A stretch of 43,742 bases of DNA from contig NZ_BCNS01000165.1 in the NCBI RefSeq assembly GCF_001528745.1, positions 1 to 43,742 of the forward strand, read 5' to 3'. Below the pieces are notes generated by a model. That model saw only the letters and a program-made list of their open reading frames with translations, searched no databases and was not told the DNA's origin. Each line of letters opens with the position of its first letter. Position 1 is the first letter of the stretch. The translations under genes and the position numbers were made by a program. Positions 23,180-32,763 of this stretch are shown piece after piece. Origin of the DNA: Marinobacterium profundum (GTDB lineage: Bacteria > Pseudomonadota > Gammaproteobacteria > Pseudomonadales > Balneatricaceae).

Positions 23180-24136
23180 TCAGCGTTCCCGGCTGGGATT
23201 TTTGGCAAAGCGCTGCTGGTAACTGCGGGTGAAATGGGACAGGGAGACGAAGCCGCAGGCGACTGAAATGTCGGTGACGCTCTGGCTGGTTTGCTGCAGC
23301 ATCCAGCGCGCCTGATCCAGGCGCAGGTTGCGGTAGTAGGCGCTGGGGGTCTGTTGCAGGTAGTGGCGGAACAGGCGCTCGAGTTCACGCCCGGAGAGCT
23401 GCAGCTGGGTTGCGATTTCGCTGATGCGCAGCGGCTCCTCCAGGTTGTGTTCCATCAGTTGCACGGCCTCAACCAGGCGCGGATTGCGGCTGTCCAGGCG
23501 CTTTTGTATCGAGGTGCGCTGGGGATCGCTGTGGGCGCGCTTGTGGGTGTAGATCAGCTCGTCGGCAACCGTAGTCGCCAGGCCATTGCCGTGCTGGGTG
23601 CCGATTAAATAGAGCATCATATCGAGCCCCGACAAAGCGCCTGGGCAGGAAAAGCGGGCGCGATCCACTACCAGCAGTTCCTGCACAAAGGCCACTCGGG
23701 GAAAGGCCTCGGCGGTCGACTGCAGGTTCTCCCAATGCAGGGTGGCGCGGTAGCCATCAAGGATGCCGGCCGCGGCGGCAATGTAGGCGGCGGTGTCCTG
23801 GCAACCGATGTCGGCGCCATGACTGGCCTGCTGGCGGATAAAGCCCAGCAATGCCGGTGTGATGCGCGCCTGGGGGTCGTAGCCTGCGCAGATAATCAGG
23901 GTGTCGCAGGCGGGAGTCTCGCGAATGCCAGCATCGCTCATGATATCAAGATTGTCGCTGCTGGCGACCAGGCCACCTTTTTCTGAGATTAGCTGCCAGC
24001 GGTACAGCTCGCGGTTGCTGCTGTGATTGGCGTGGCGCAAGGGATCGAGCATCGCCGTCAGGCCGAACAGCGAGAAGCCTGGAATCAGCAGAAAGCTGAT
24101 GGTTTGCGGGTAGGTGCGGGGGCGGTCTCCAAACAT
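23180..24136 (-). CDS. second GlxA/AraC-family regulator
   Basis: 318 residues from ATG 24134-24136. The DJ-1/PfpI-like sensor domain opens ISFLLIPGFSLFGLTAMLDP and includes DIGCQDTAAYIAAAAGIL. The AraC DNA-binding part (about 215-310) shows LSGRELERLFRHYLQQTPSA and VTDISVACGFVSLSHFTRSY. A GTG at 24175 could add 13 residues but has no ribosome site. It is divergent from the thioesterase gene (131 bp between starts) and lies directly upstream of promoter-module copy 2. This is the same family as the regulator at 15043, so the cluster has two paralogous candidate activators. Which one corresponds to CdhR and which to GbdR cannot be told by eye. Confidence 0.87.
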   Translation of the reverse strand: MFGDRPRTYPQTISFLLIPGFSLFGLTAMLDPLRHANHSSNRELYRWQLISEKGGLVASSDNLDIMSDAGIRETPACDTLIICAGYDPQARITPALLGFIRQQASHGADIGCQDTAAYIAAAAGILDGYRATLHWENLQSTAEAFPRVAFVQELLVVDRARFSCPGALSGLDMMLYLIGTQHGNGLATTVADELIYTHKRAHSDPQRTSIQKRLDSRNPRLVEAVQLMEHNLEEPLRISEIATQLQLSGRELERLFRHYLQQTPSAYYRNLRLDQARWMLQQTSQSVTDISVACGFVSLSHFTRSYQQRFAKNPSRER

Positions 24137-24267
24137 GGATGCGCTGAGTCCTGGGCTGTTTTGGTGAAAACGCACATTTAATAAGCGGATTCAGGCAAGT
24201 TTTGTGGGGCGGACGGGTTAGCATTGCCCAAAAGACGCGTCGGCGCAATCCCAATCAGAGGTGCAAG

Positions 24268-24750
24268 ATGACAACTGAACTCACCGTGTTCGAGGGGCCC
24301 GTTCAGCCCGAGTGGATCGATTACAACGGTCATATGAACGATGCCTGCTATGTGCTGGTCTTCAGCCAGGCGATCGACGAATTCATGCTGCAGATTGGGC
24401 TTGATGCGACCTTTCGTGAGGCGCATCAGGTCTCGATCTATACGCTGCAGAGCATGGTGCATTACCTGCAGGAAGTGAGCCTGGATGAGCCACTGCGGGT
24501 AGAGGCGCGCTTGCTCGAAAGTGACGCCAAAAAACTGCGGGTCTTTTTTACCATGCGTCATGGTGAAACCGGTGCAGAACTGGCGGCGATGGAAACCCTG
24601 CTGCTGCATATGGACATGGCGGCACATCGCGCCGCACCCATGCTGCCTGACACCGCGGCGCGGGTCGAAGTGCTGCAGCAGCGCCACAGTGACGCTGCCT
24701 GGCCGGCGCTTGCCGGGCGCAGCATTGCCCTGACGCGGCCACGAGGCTAA
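24268..24750 (+). CDS. cdhB: betainyl-CoA thioesterase (hotdog fold)
   Basis: 160 residues of the 4HBT hotdog thioesterase family. EWIDYNGHMNDACYVLVFSQ carries the DYNGHMN active-site motif, followed by the central helix and the strands SIYTLQSMVHYLQEV and LRVEARLLESDAKKLRVF. ATG 24268 has GAGG 6 nt upstream; the frame back to 24202 has no support. In carnitine degradation a thioesterase releases glycine betaine from betainyl-CoA after the BKACE step. Position between carnitine genes and divergence from a GlxA/AraC regulator support that reaction here. Other short acyl-CoA substrates cannot be excluded. Confidence 0.82.
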   Translation: MTTELTVFEGPVQPEWIDYNGHMNDACYVLVFSQAIDEFMLQIGLDATFREAHQVSIYTLQSMVHYLQEVSLDEPLRVEARLLESDAKKLRVFFTMRHGETGAELAAMETLLLHMDMAAHRAAPMLPDTAARVEVLQQRHSDAAWPALAGRSIALTRPRG

Positions 24751-24778
24751 AGGCGCTGAGTTTGCGTGGTGACTGCGA

Positions 24779-25606
24779 TTATCCGGTTGTCGCCGCTCCT
24801 CTGCGACGTTGCACCAGATGCATGCCCAGCAGGGCGAGCAAGACCAGTGTGAAGGAAAACAGCGTCGTCAGGGTGCCCAGCGCATAGAGCACCGGGGTCG
24901 TGACGTTGGTGGTCATGCCGTAGATTTCCAGTGGCAGGGTGTTGAAGGTGCCTGCGGTCATCAGAGTGCGGGCGAATTCGTCATACGACAGCGTGAAGCC
25001 GAACAGGCCGACACCAATAAGGCTAGGAAGGATCAGCGGCAGCACCACCAGGCGAAAAGCCTGCCAGGGGGTGGCCCCCATATCGATGGCGGCGGCCTCA
25101 TAGGCCTTGTTGAAGCGATTGAAGACCGCAAACATGATCAGCAGGCCAAAAGGCAGGGTCCAGGTCAGGTGGGCACCGAAGGCCGAACTGTACCAGCCGG
25201 GTGCCAGGTTGAGCCGGTCGAACATGATGCCAATACCCAGACTGATCAGAATCGATGGCAGTATCAGGCTGACCAGCGTCAGATAGAACAGACAGTTCGC
25301 GCCGCGAAAATTTCGCCGGTAAGCCAGGCCCGCCAGCAGTGAAAATACGGTGGTGCAGAGCATGACCGACATTCCAAGCAGCAGCGAGCGCAGCAGTGAA
25401 CCACCGAAGTCGCCCACCTGCTGCTGCTCAAACAGCTGGCGGAACCAGTGCAGTGACACGCCGTTCAGCGGGAAGGTCAGGCCGCCGTTGGGTCCCTGAA
25501 AAGACAGGATGCCGATGGTCAGCGTGGGGCCGTAAAGAAAGATCAGGAAGAGTGCGAACAGCAACGTCAGCGGCACGAAACCCGGCTTGCGTGGGGAGGA
25601 TGCCAT
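24779..25606 (-). CDS. ABC transporter permease (PotC type)
   Basis: 275 residues, about six membrane segments, inner-membrane subunit of a spermidine/putrescine-type importer. YEAAAIDMGATPWQAFRLVV is the EAA loop that docks the ATPase. The start is ATG 25604-25606, with AAGGAG exactly 8 nt upstream. The open frame further upstream to 25846 only shadows the preceding gene. It starts 3 nt after the stop of the other permease gene. Last gene of the operon ATPase-binding protein-permease-permease. Confidence 0.9.
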   Translation of the reverse strand: MASSPRKPGFVPLTLLFALFLIFLYGPTLTIGILSFQGPNGGLTFPLNGVSLHWFRQLFEQQQVGDFGGSLLRSLLLGMSVMLCTTVFSLLAGLAYRRNFRGANCLFYLTLVSLILPSILISLGIGIMFDRLNLAPGWYSSAFGAHLTWTLPFGLLIMFAVFNRFNKAYEAAAIDMGATPWQAFRLVVLPLILPSLIGVGLFGFTLSYDEFARTLMTAGTFNTLPLEIYGMTTNVTTPVLYALGTLTTLFSFTLVLLALLGMHLVQRRRGAATTG

Positions 25607-25608
25607 GG

Positions 25609-26463
25609 TTACAGCTCCTTCTTGATATTGATAAAGCGGAACAGAATGCTGAGCATGAGCAGCACAGTCAGCAGCAGCACTATGGCCCCGGCTGCCGCAG
25701 CCGGGTATTGCAGCAGCGATATCTCGTTGTGAATCAGCACGCCGACCGAAGCGCTGAGGCCGCCGCTCATCAGCCGCACGGTAATGAAATCGCCCATGAC
25801 CAGGGTGACCACGAAGATTGAACCTATGGCGATACCGGACTTGCACAGCGGCACCACCACCTGAAACACCGTCTGTAGCGCACTGGCACCGGCATCCATG
25901 GAGGCTTCCATCAGGTTGCGGTCAATGCGCATCATCGAATTGAAGATGGGCACCACCATGAAGAGTGCATAGAGGTGCACGAACGCCAGCACCACGGCGA
26001 AGTCGCTGTACAGCAGCCATTCTATGGGTGCGTCTATCAGCTCCAGTTGCTGCAGGGCCGAGTTGATCATGCCATTGCGCCCCAGCAGTGGCATCCAGGA
26101 AATCATGCGGATAATGTTGGATGTCAGAAAAGGCACGGTGCAGAGCACGAAGAGTACGCTCTGCAGCAACGGGCTGCGGATATAGAAAGCCAGGTAGTAG
26201 GCCAGGGTGAACCCCAGCCCCAGGGTGATGGCCCAGGTGGTAAAGGCGTAGAAGAAGGTTTTCAGGTAGGCCTTGAGCGTGACGTCCGAGGTCAGCAGGA
26301 ACTGGTAGTTCTCGAAAATGAAGTCGGGTATCAGCTGGTAGGCATTAAAGTCCCAGAAACTCACCACCAGGATGGTCAGCACCGGGAACAGCAGAAACAG
26401 CAGTATCACCAGTGCCAGGGGCGTGACCTGCAGGTAGCTTGGGTTGTGCGCGAGGCTACGCAT
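25609..26463 (-). CDS. ABC transporter permease (PotB type)
   Basis: 284 residues with about six membrane segments. The EAA-loop equivalent reads MEASMDAGASALQTVFQVVV. NIIRMISWMPLLGRNGMINS is a block usual in PotB-type permeases. It follows the binding-protein gene by 54 bp and is followed almost without gap by the PotC-type gene, so the two permeases are made together as a heterodimer. Confidence 0.9.
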   Translation of the reverse strand: MRSLAHNPSYLQVTPLALVILLFLLFPVLTILVVSFWDFNAYQLIPDFIFENYQFLLTSDVTLKAYLKTFFYAFTTWAITLGLGFTLAYYLAFYIRSPLLQSVLFVLCTVPFLTSNIIRMISWMPLLGRNGMINSALQQLELIDAPIEWLLYSDFAVVLAFVHLYALFMVVPIFNSMMRIDRNLMEASMDAGASALQTVFQVVVPLCKSGIAIGSIFVVTLVMGDFITVRLMSGGLSASVGVLIHNEISLLQYPAAAAGAIVLLLTVLLMLSILFRFINIKKEL

Positions 26464-26517
26464 AATGGATGTTTCTCCGGCAACAGCGAAGGGGGCGACA
26501 GCGCCGCCCCCAGGGGA

Positions 26518-27858
26518 TCAGGACGCGATGAACTCGTTCCATTTGCGGATCATGTACTTGTTTTCGTCCATCACCGAGTTCCAGCAGGCCACTGAGCCCA
26601 TGCGGTCCCAGTAAGAACCACCATCGCGCAGGGTGCCGGCTTTTTCCATCAAGCGGCCATCGGTACCCAGGATGTCGCCCTGGGCCGGCTTGCCTTCAAT
26701 CCAGTAACCCCACTCATCTGCCGACAGGAATTCCTTGGAGGTGGACGGTGCGGCGCTGTAGTAACCCTGGCGATTGAGGTAGGCGCCGGCCCAGCCAGAC
26801 AGGTACCAATCGATATATTCGTAGGCCGCATCCAGCTCCAGGCCGGACAGGTGTTTGGCCATACCAATGCCGCCACCCCAGGCGCGATAGCCCTCAGCCA
26901 GCGGCTGGTATTTGCATTCGATGCCCTTGGCGCGTACAGCGGCCACGGCGGGGGACCACATCGACTGGATCACCACCTCGCCGGAGGACATGAGGTTGAC
27001 GGACTCGTCGAAGCTCTTCCAGAAGGCGCGGAACTGCCCCTGGGATTTGGCGGCCTTGAGAATTTCGATGGTCTTGTCGAGTTCCTCCCGGGTCATGTTG
27101 CCCTTGTCGCCGTACTGTATTTCGCCCATGGACTCGCAGATCATGGCGGCGTCCATGATGCCGATCGACGGAATGTTCAGAATCGAGGTCTTGCCCTTGA
27201 AGGCTGGATCCATGATGTCGCGCCAGTGAGTGATCGGGCGGCCCACCAGGTCCGGGCGAATTCCCAGGGTGTCGGCGTTGTAGATGGTGGGCACCAGGGT
27301 CATCCAGTTCGTCGGCTCGGAAGCAAAACGGGTGGAGTCCTTGCCTTCGGTAAAGCCCACGGTGTGGGGCGCGGTGCCCTGGGCGATGCTGGAGTCATCG
27401 GCCAGCTTGCCATTGATGAACAGCGGTGAAATCTTGTCGAAGTTTTTCAGACGCCGAACATCCATCGGTTGCATGACACCGGCCGGGAATACCTTCTTGC
27501 AGATCCAGTACTCGATATCGGCGATATCGTAGGAACGCGGCTGGGTTACGGCGCGCTGGGCGACGGCATCGGAATCCAGCGCGGTCAGCTCCAGCGTAAT
27601 GCCAAGATCCTCTTTCGCTTTCTGGGCTATATCGTTCAGGTTGGAGACGCCGGTGCCGAACTGGCGCAGCTTTATGTTCTTGATATTCTGGGCCCAGATC
27701 ATCGGGAAACCGGGTATGGCACCGGAACCCAGCGCTACCCCGCCCAGGGCGCCGGCGGCCTTGATCAGGCTGCGGCGGCTGAGGCCGGCGGAGGGTTTTT
27801 CATTATCGATTGGGGTATCGATACTGGCCTGCTGATCGTCTTTTTTGTCAAAGCTCAT
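26518..27858 (-). CDS. ABC transporter substrate-binding protein (Tat-exported)
   Basis: 446 residues, family-1/PotD-like periplasmic binding protein. The N-terminus contains the twin-arginine motif SRRSLIK followed by a hydrophobic stretch (AAGALGGVALGSGAIPG), so export of the folded protein by Tat is expected; this is preceded by about 26 polar residues, longer than usual. Later blocks include WPTLVP-like NWMTLVPTIYNADTLG, HWRDIMDPAFKGKTSI and SSGEVVIQSMWSPAVAAVRA. ATG 27856-27858 has GGAG 8 nt upstream. The ligand is not evident; a cationic amine is plausible from the family and neighbourhood. Confidence 0.88.
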   Translation of the reverse strand: MSFDKKDDQQASIDTPIDNEKPSAGLSRRSLIKAAGALGGVALGSGAIPGFPMIWAQNIKNIKLRQFGTGVSNLNDIAQKAKEDLGITLELTALDSDAVAQRAVTQPRSYDIADIEYWICKKVFPAGVMQPMDVRRLKNFDKISPLFINGKLADDSSIAQGTAPHTVGFTEGKDSTRFASEPTNWMTLVPTIYNADTLGIRPDLVGRPITHWRDIMDPAFKGKTSILNIPSIGIMDAAMICESMGEIQYGDKGNMTREELDKTIEILKAAKSQGQFRAFWKSFDESVNLMSSGEVVIQSMWSPAVAAVRAKGIECKYQPLAEGYRAWGGGIGMAKHLSGLELDAAYEYIDWYLSGWAGAYLNRQGYYSAAPSTSKEFLSADEWGYWIEGKPAQGDILGTDGRLMEKAGTLRDGGSYWDRMGSVACWNSVMDENKYMIRKWNEFIAS

Positions 27859-27907
27859 AGCACAGTCTCCTGGTGTCACTGGATGTCATAGGGGTAAATA
27901 AGGGGTG

Positions 27908-28999
<1,092 letters not shown>

Positions 29000-29036
29000 T
29001 TCCCGGCCTATTGCTAACAATGTTGTCAACGATAAA

Positions 29037-29052
29037 TGCAGGTGCTGTGCCA
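29037..29052 (-). promoter_or_regulatory. sigma-54-type promoter of ABC importer operon
   Basis: On the minus strand TGGCACAGCACCTGCA matches the -24/-12 consensus TGGCAC-N5-TTGCW at all specified positions but one (C for the first T of TTGC). GG and GC are at the required 10-bp spacing. Initiation would fall near 29025, about 25 nt before the ATPase ATG. A sigma-54 promoter requires an enhancer-binding activator, whose gene is not in the window. Confidence 0.65.
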
Positions 29053-29451
29053 ACTACAAGAAGGCTTTCTTTAGTTATTGAAACTATTGAGTTTTTATTT
29101 TTATCCGGATTATCGGGGGCATTTTTCATCCCTGTTTTTGATGCTAATCGCACAACAAGAGGGCGTTTAATCTGTTTCAGGTGCGCTCTGGTGGCAGCAT
29201 AGGGGCCGGCGTTAAACTTATCGTTAACTATTTGGTTAATGTTGATGATGGCGATATCGCCGGAGGAAGGTTGAGAGCGTTTTGCTCCTGCAAAGACGTG
29301 TTTAAGCACGTCGGATAAAGGCTCGGTGCTTTGCATTCTGCTAAATTTGTTATTGTTGCTGCAGTGCGCTCAATTACAAAACAACGACTTAGACGTCTAT
29401 CGGGACGCTGGTATGGCTATTGCATAATCCATTGTATGGAAAGGGGCTTTA

Positions 29452-29467
29452 TTAAAGGCGCCTTTAA
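29452..29467. promoter_or_regulatory. perfect 16-bp palindrome before hydrolase gene
   Basis: TTAAAGGCGCCTTTAA lies 12 nt upstream of the ribosome site of the isochorismatase-family gene. It is a plausible operator for a dimeric repressor, or a hairpin in the leader. The binding protein is unknown. Confidence 0.45.
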
Positions 29468-29492
29468 ATACAATCAAGCGGAGGACCGTATC

Positions 29493-30089
29493 ATGGTTGA
29501 TCTCTCCAAAACTGCTCTGTTGCTGATCGGATTCCAGAACGACTATTTTTCCAAGGATGGAATCCTGCATGGAGTCATCGAAGAGTCATCCCGTGTCAGT
29601 GGTGTGCTGCAAAATACCCTGGGTCTGCTCGATATTATCGGCGACGATTTCGGCCTGGTGGTCTCGACACCTATACACTTTACCGCAGGCTACGAGGAGC
29701 TGGCGGATCCTGTAGGTATCCTGAAAACGATAAAGGAAGTGGGTGCCTTCAAGGCCGGCTGCAAGGGCTCACGGTCCATTGATGAGCTGAAGCCCTTTGG
29801 GCGTCTGATCACTGAAGTGCCGGGCAAACGTGGCCTGAATGCGTTTTCCAACACACAGCTTGAAGATCTGCTGCGCTCAAAGGGCATTGAGCGGCTGGTG
29901 CTGGCCGGTACTGTGACGTCAATTTGTATCGACTCCACGGCCCGGCACGCCGCAGAACTTGGTTTTCGCGTGACTGTGCTGTCGGACTGCACCTCAGGAC
30001 GTACTATCTTTGAACAGGAGTTTTACTGCGACAGCGTGTTTCCCCTCTACGCCAGTGTCAGTCGGGCCGCTGACCTGATTACGGGCTGA
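29493..30089 (+). CDS. isochorismatase-family cysteine hydrolase
   Basis: 198 residues. The catalytic triad can be placed: Asp in LLIGFQNDYF, Lys in VPGKRGLNAFSNTQLEDLL, and Cys in GTVTSICIDSTARHAAELGF, with the usual cis-peptide just before the Cys. Family members hydrolyse amides or N-carbamoyl groups, or act as isochorismatases. The start is ATG 29493, with GGAGG 8 nt upstream; the 54-codon extension from 29331 is not supported. The hybrid kinase gene begins 22 nt after its stop, so they are co-transcribed. The substrate is unknown. Confidence 0.85.
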   Translation: MVDLSKTALLLIGFQNDYFSKDGILHGVIEESSRVSGVLQNTLGLLDIIGDDFGLVVSTPIHFTAGYEELADPVGILKTIKEVGAFKAGCKGSRSIDELKPFGRLITEVPGKRGLNAFSNTQLEDLLRSKGIERLVLAGTVTSICIDSTARHAAELGFRVTVLSDCTSGRTIFEQEFYCDSVFPLYASVSRAADLITG

Positions 30090-30111
30090 GCTGACTTGCC
30101 GAGGCTTATTC

Positions 30112-32664
30112 ATGAGTGCGACGGAAAGCGAACTGCAGCTGCAACTGCACAATAAAATGGTGGAAGAGCTCGGAGAGCGCCATAGGGAATTCAAGACCCT
30201 CACGGACATGCTCGAAGAAGTGGTGTTCCGCTGTGATGATAACGGCGAGTTGGCGCTGCTTAATGCGGCCTGGGAGCGCAAGACCGGCTGCCCGGCAGAT
30301 AGTTGCAAGGGACGCCGACTGATGGAGTTTCTGGACGCGGAGTCGGCGGCCTGGTTACTGAGTGGTCTTGCCGGCGGCGAGCCCATGGCGTTTGATGTCA
30401 GGTTGATGGGCCGCGCAGGCGATCACCGGCTGATGAGTTTGCGCGCGCGGCGCAGCGCCAACGCCTGGTACGGTTCGCTCTATGATGTGACCGAATTGCG
30501 CAGAACCGCCGATGCGCTGGAGGCGAGCCGGGACAAGGAGCGACAGCTGTCGCTGGTGGCCAGCCGTACCGATAACCTGGTCATCATATCCGATGCCCAT
30601 GGCTGCATTGAGTGGGTTAACCACAGTTTTGAACAGGTCACGGGATACAGCCTCGGAGAGGTTCAGGGTCGCCGTCCGGGTGATTTTCTGCAGGGTGAGG
30701 CAACCGATGCTGCCACAGTCGCCCAGATGCATCGGGGACTGGAGGAAGGCACCGGATTTAGCGTCGAGGTTGTCAACTACAGTCGCGCAGGCGAGCCTTA
30801 CTGGCTGGCTATCGACTGCACGCCGGTACTGGACGATGATGGCACTATCGTCAATTTCATCGCCATTGAGCGAGAGGTGTCCGAGCGCAAGCGTTCCGAA
30901 CAGGCGCTGCTGGATAGTGAACGGCATCACCGCACCATCCTGAATACGGTCAGCGAAGCGATTTTCTATTGCGACAGTACACTGCAGTTGCAGTTCGTCA
31001 ATCCGGCCTGGAGCGACATGACCGGCCACTGCCTTGGCACGGGCAAATCGGATTCACTGCTCGACTACATTCACCCCGAAGATATCCAGCGGGTACTGCA
31101 GGCGAGGGATAGGGCCAGTGGTGGCGAATCATCGGTGCGCGAGGAGTTACGGCTGCGGGATGCCGGCTGCGACTGGCGCCGTGTAGAACTGGTGCTGTCG
31201 AGCAATGCGTCATTGCCGAGCGATACAGGGTCGGATCTGACCGGTGCACTGGTGGATATTGATGACCGCTGGCAGGCGACTCAGACCATATTACGTGCCA
31301 AGCAGGAAGCTGAGGATCTGTCTCGCGCCCGCACGCGCTTCGTCGCCAACATGTCCCATGAAATTCGTACGCCCCTCAACGCCATTATTGGCATGACATC
31401 GGTGTTGCAGCAGACCGAGTTGAACGACGAACAGCGCGCCTGCCTGGATACGCTCTGTAATGGTGGCAAGGTGCTGCTGGCACTGGTGAACGATGTGCTG
31501 GATCTGTCGAAACTGGATTCCGAGGAAATTCAGCTGGAGTGCTCGGAGTTTGATCTGGCGGATCTGTGCGAGGAAGCGATCAACATAGTCGCGGCGGCGG
31601 TGGAAGAAAAAGGGCTTGTGCTGAGCCTGACCTGCGACCCCGGCGTACCTCGTCTGCTGTTTGGTGATGGGCATCGTATACGCCAGGTGTTGATTAACCT
31701 GCTGTCCAACGCGGTTAAATTTACCGCCCGCGGCGGTATTGGTCTGCGGGTCAGCTGGACGCCCGGTACGCCGCAGGGCGAGCTGGAGTTCGCGGTGCAG
31801 GACAGCGGTATTGGCATACCGGATGACCGTATTGGTCAGCTATTTGATGCCTTCAGTCAGGCTGATCTGTCCACCACCCGGCGTTATGGGGGGACCGGGC
31901 TGGGGCTGGCGATTTGCCGCCAGATCTGTAACGCCATGGGCGGGGCTATAGATGCCCAGAGTACACCCGGGAGCGGGTCTGTATTCCAGGTCAAGCTGCC
32001 ACTCAAGGCCCGGCATGAAGAGACTCCTGCGTCTTTGCAGCGCCTCCGTGGTCTCAATCTGGACACGCGTACCCGTGAGGTGGCTGATTCCCTGGCTCAC
32101 TGCCTGGGTATGAAAACCGAATTTGATGATGAGCCTGGTGCCGAGCCTGGCCTGACGCTGGTACAGGAAAATGGTGACAGGGTAACGCGACATCCGCCAT
32201 TCGGCGGTGCCGTGCTGACGCCAAACCGGCTATGGCAGCTGCTGTGTCCGCCGGTGCCTGAACCTAGCTTTTCCATTGCTCCTGGGCGTGAGGCCTCAGC
32301 GCTGCGGATACTGATAGCCGAGGATGTGCGCGCCAATCAGATGGTGATCGAGGCGATGCTCAAGATGCTGGGATATCAGCACATCACTATTGTGGAGAAC
32401 GGCCAGCTGGCGGTTAATGAATTTGGGCGCCAGTCTTTTGATCTGGTGTTGCTTGATCTGCACATGCCTGTGATGGATGGCCTGGAAGCGGCGGTGCAGA
32501 TACGCGAAACCCCGGCTGGCGAGAAGATACGCATAGTGGCGGTATCCGCCGATGTCACCACCGATTCGCGTCAGGCAACCAGCCATGCCGGCTTTGATGA
32601 CTGGCTGCCCAAGCCTTTCACGCGCGATGCGCTGGAGTCCCTGATGAAGAAGATGGCTTTCTGA
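30112..32664 (+). CDS. cytosolic PAS hybrid histidine kinase
   Basis: 850 residues with no transmembrane segment. Three PAS-type sensor domains occupy about 25-135, 145-260 and 265-390. The kinase core has its phospho-acceptor at His416 ([12 protein letters not shown]) and ATP-binding boxes LLSNAVKFT, DSGIGIP and [10 protein letters not shown] short degenerate region (about 650-730) looks like a reduced receiver. A C-terminal receiver (about 737-848) has the acidic pair in LIAEDVRANQ, Asp782 in LLDLHMPVMDG, and Lys in LPKPF. No HPt domain and no DNA-binding response regulator is adjacent, so its output partner must be elsewhere. Weak SD GAGG upstream; translationally close to the isochorismatase-family gene. 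Confidence 0.92.
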   Translation: MSATESELQLQLHNKMVEELGERHREFKTLTDMLEEVVFRCDDNGELALLNAAWERKTGCPADSCKGRRLMEFLDAESAAWLLSGLAGGEPMAFDVRLMGRAGDHRLMSLRARRSANAWYGSLYDVTELRRTADALEASRDKERQLSLVASRTDNLVIISDAHGCIEWVNHSFEQVTGYSLGEVQGRRPGDFLQGEATDAATVAQMHRGLEEGTGFSVEVVNYSRAGEPYWLAIDCTPVLDDDGTIVNFIAIEREVSERKRSEQALLDSERHHRTILNTVSEAIFYCDSTLQLQFVNPAWSDMTGHCLGTGKSDSLLDYIHPEDIQRVLQARDRASGGESSVREELRLRDAGCDWRRVELVLSSNASLPSDTGSDLTGALVDIDDRWQATQTILRAKQEAEDLSRARTRFVANMSHEIRTPLNAIIGMTSVLQQTELNDEQRACLDTLCNGGKVLLALVNDVLDLSKLDSEEIQLECSEFDLADLCEEAINIVAAAVEEKGLVLSLTCDPGVPRLLFGDGHRIRQVLINLLSNAVKFTARGGIGLRVSWTPGTPQGELEFAVQDSGIGIPDDRIGQLFDAFSQADLSTTRRYGGTGLGLAICRQICNAMGGAIDAQSTPGSGSVFQVKLPLKARHEETPASLQRLRGLNLDTRTREVADSLAHCLGMKTEFDDEPGAEPGLTLVQENGDRVTRHPPFGGAVLTPNRLWQLLCPPVPEPSFSIAPGREASALRILIAEDVRANQMVIEAMLKMLGYQHITIVENGQLAVNEFGRQSFDLVLLDLHMPVMDGLEAAVQIRETPAGEKIRIVAVSADVTTDSRQATSHAGFDDWLPKPFTRDALESLMKKMAF

Positions 32665-32714
32665 GGGCAGTGCGTCACAGCCCTGCAGTGGGCCTCTGTC
32701 ATGCCGTTGTCATC

Positions 32715-32761
32715 GAATCACTCTAGTTTGTTGGCCACTGTTATTTGTAGTGGAGTGATTC
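32715..32761 (+). promoter_or_regulatory. leader hairpin covering the ribosome site of the phytase-like gene
   Basis: GAATCACT (32715-32722) pairs with AGTGATTC (32754-32761), and inner CCACT (32735-32739) pairs with AGTGG (32749-32753). The GGAG ribosome site (32752-32755) lies within the right arms, 8 nt before ATG 32764. Folding would therefore hide the start site. Inferred translational control; no ligand-binding class recognised. Confidence 0.5.
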
Positions 32762-32763
32762 CG

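Larger units (their letters stand above)
29000..29492. other. divergent intergenic region
   Basis: About 490 bp between the ABC ATPase gene (leftward) and the isochorismatase-family gene (rightward). It contains a sigma-54-like promoter (29037-29052), GACGTG-N6-CACGTC (29295-29312) and a perfect palindrome (29452-29467). Composition is AT-richer than the genes around it. No coding sequence supported. Confidence 0.6.

Noticed and set aside
30965-30973. TTGCGACAG inside the hybrid kinase gene
   Set aside because: The partner half-site 19 nt away is absent, so this is a chance 9-mer within coding sequence.
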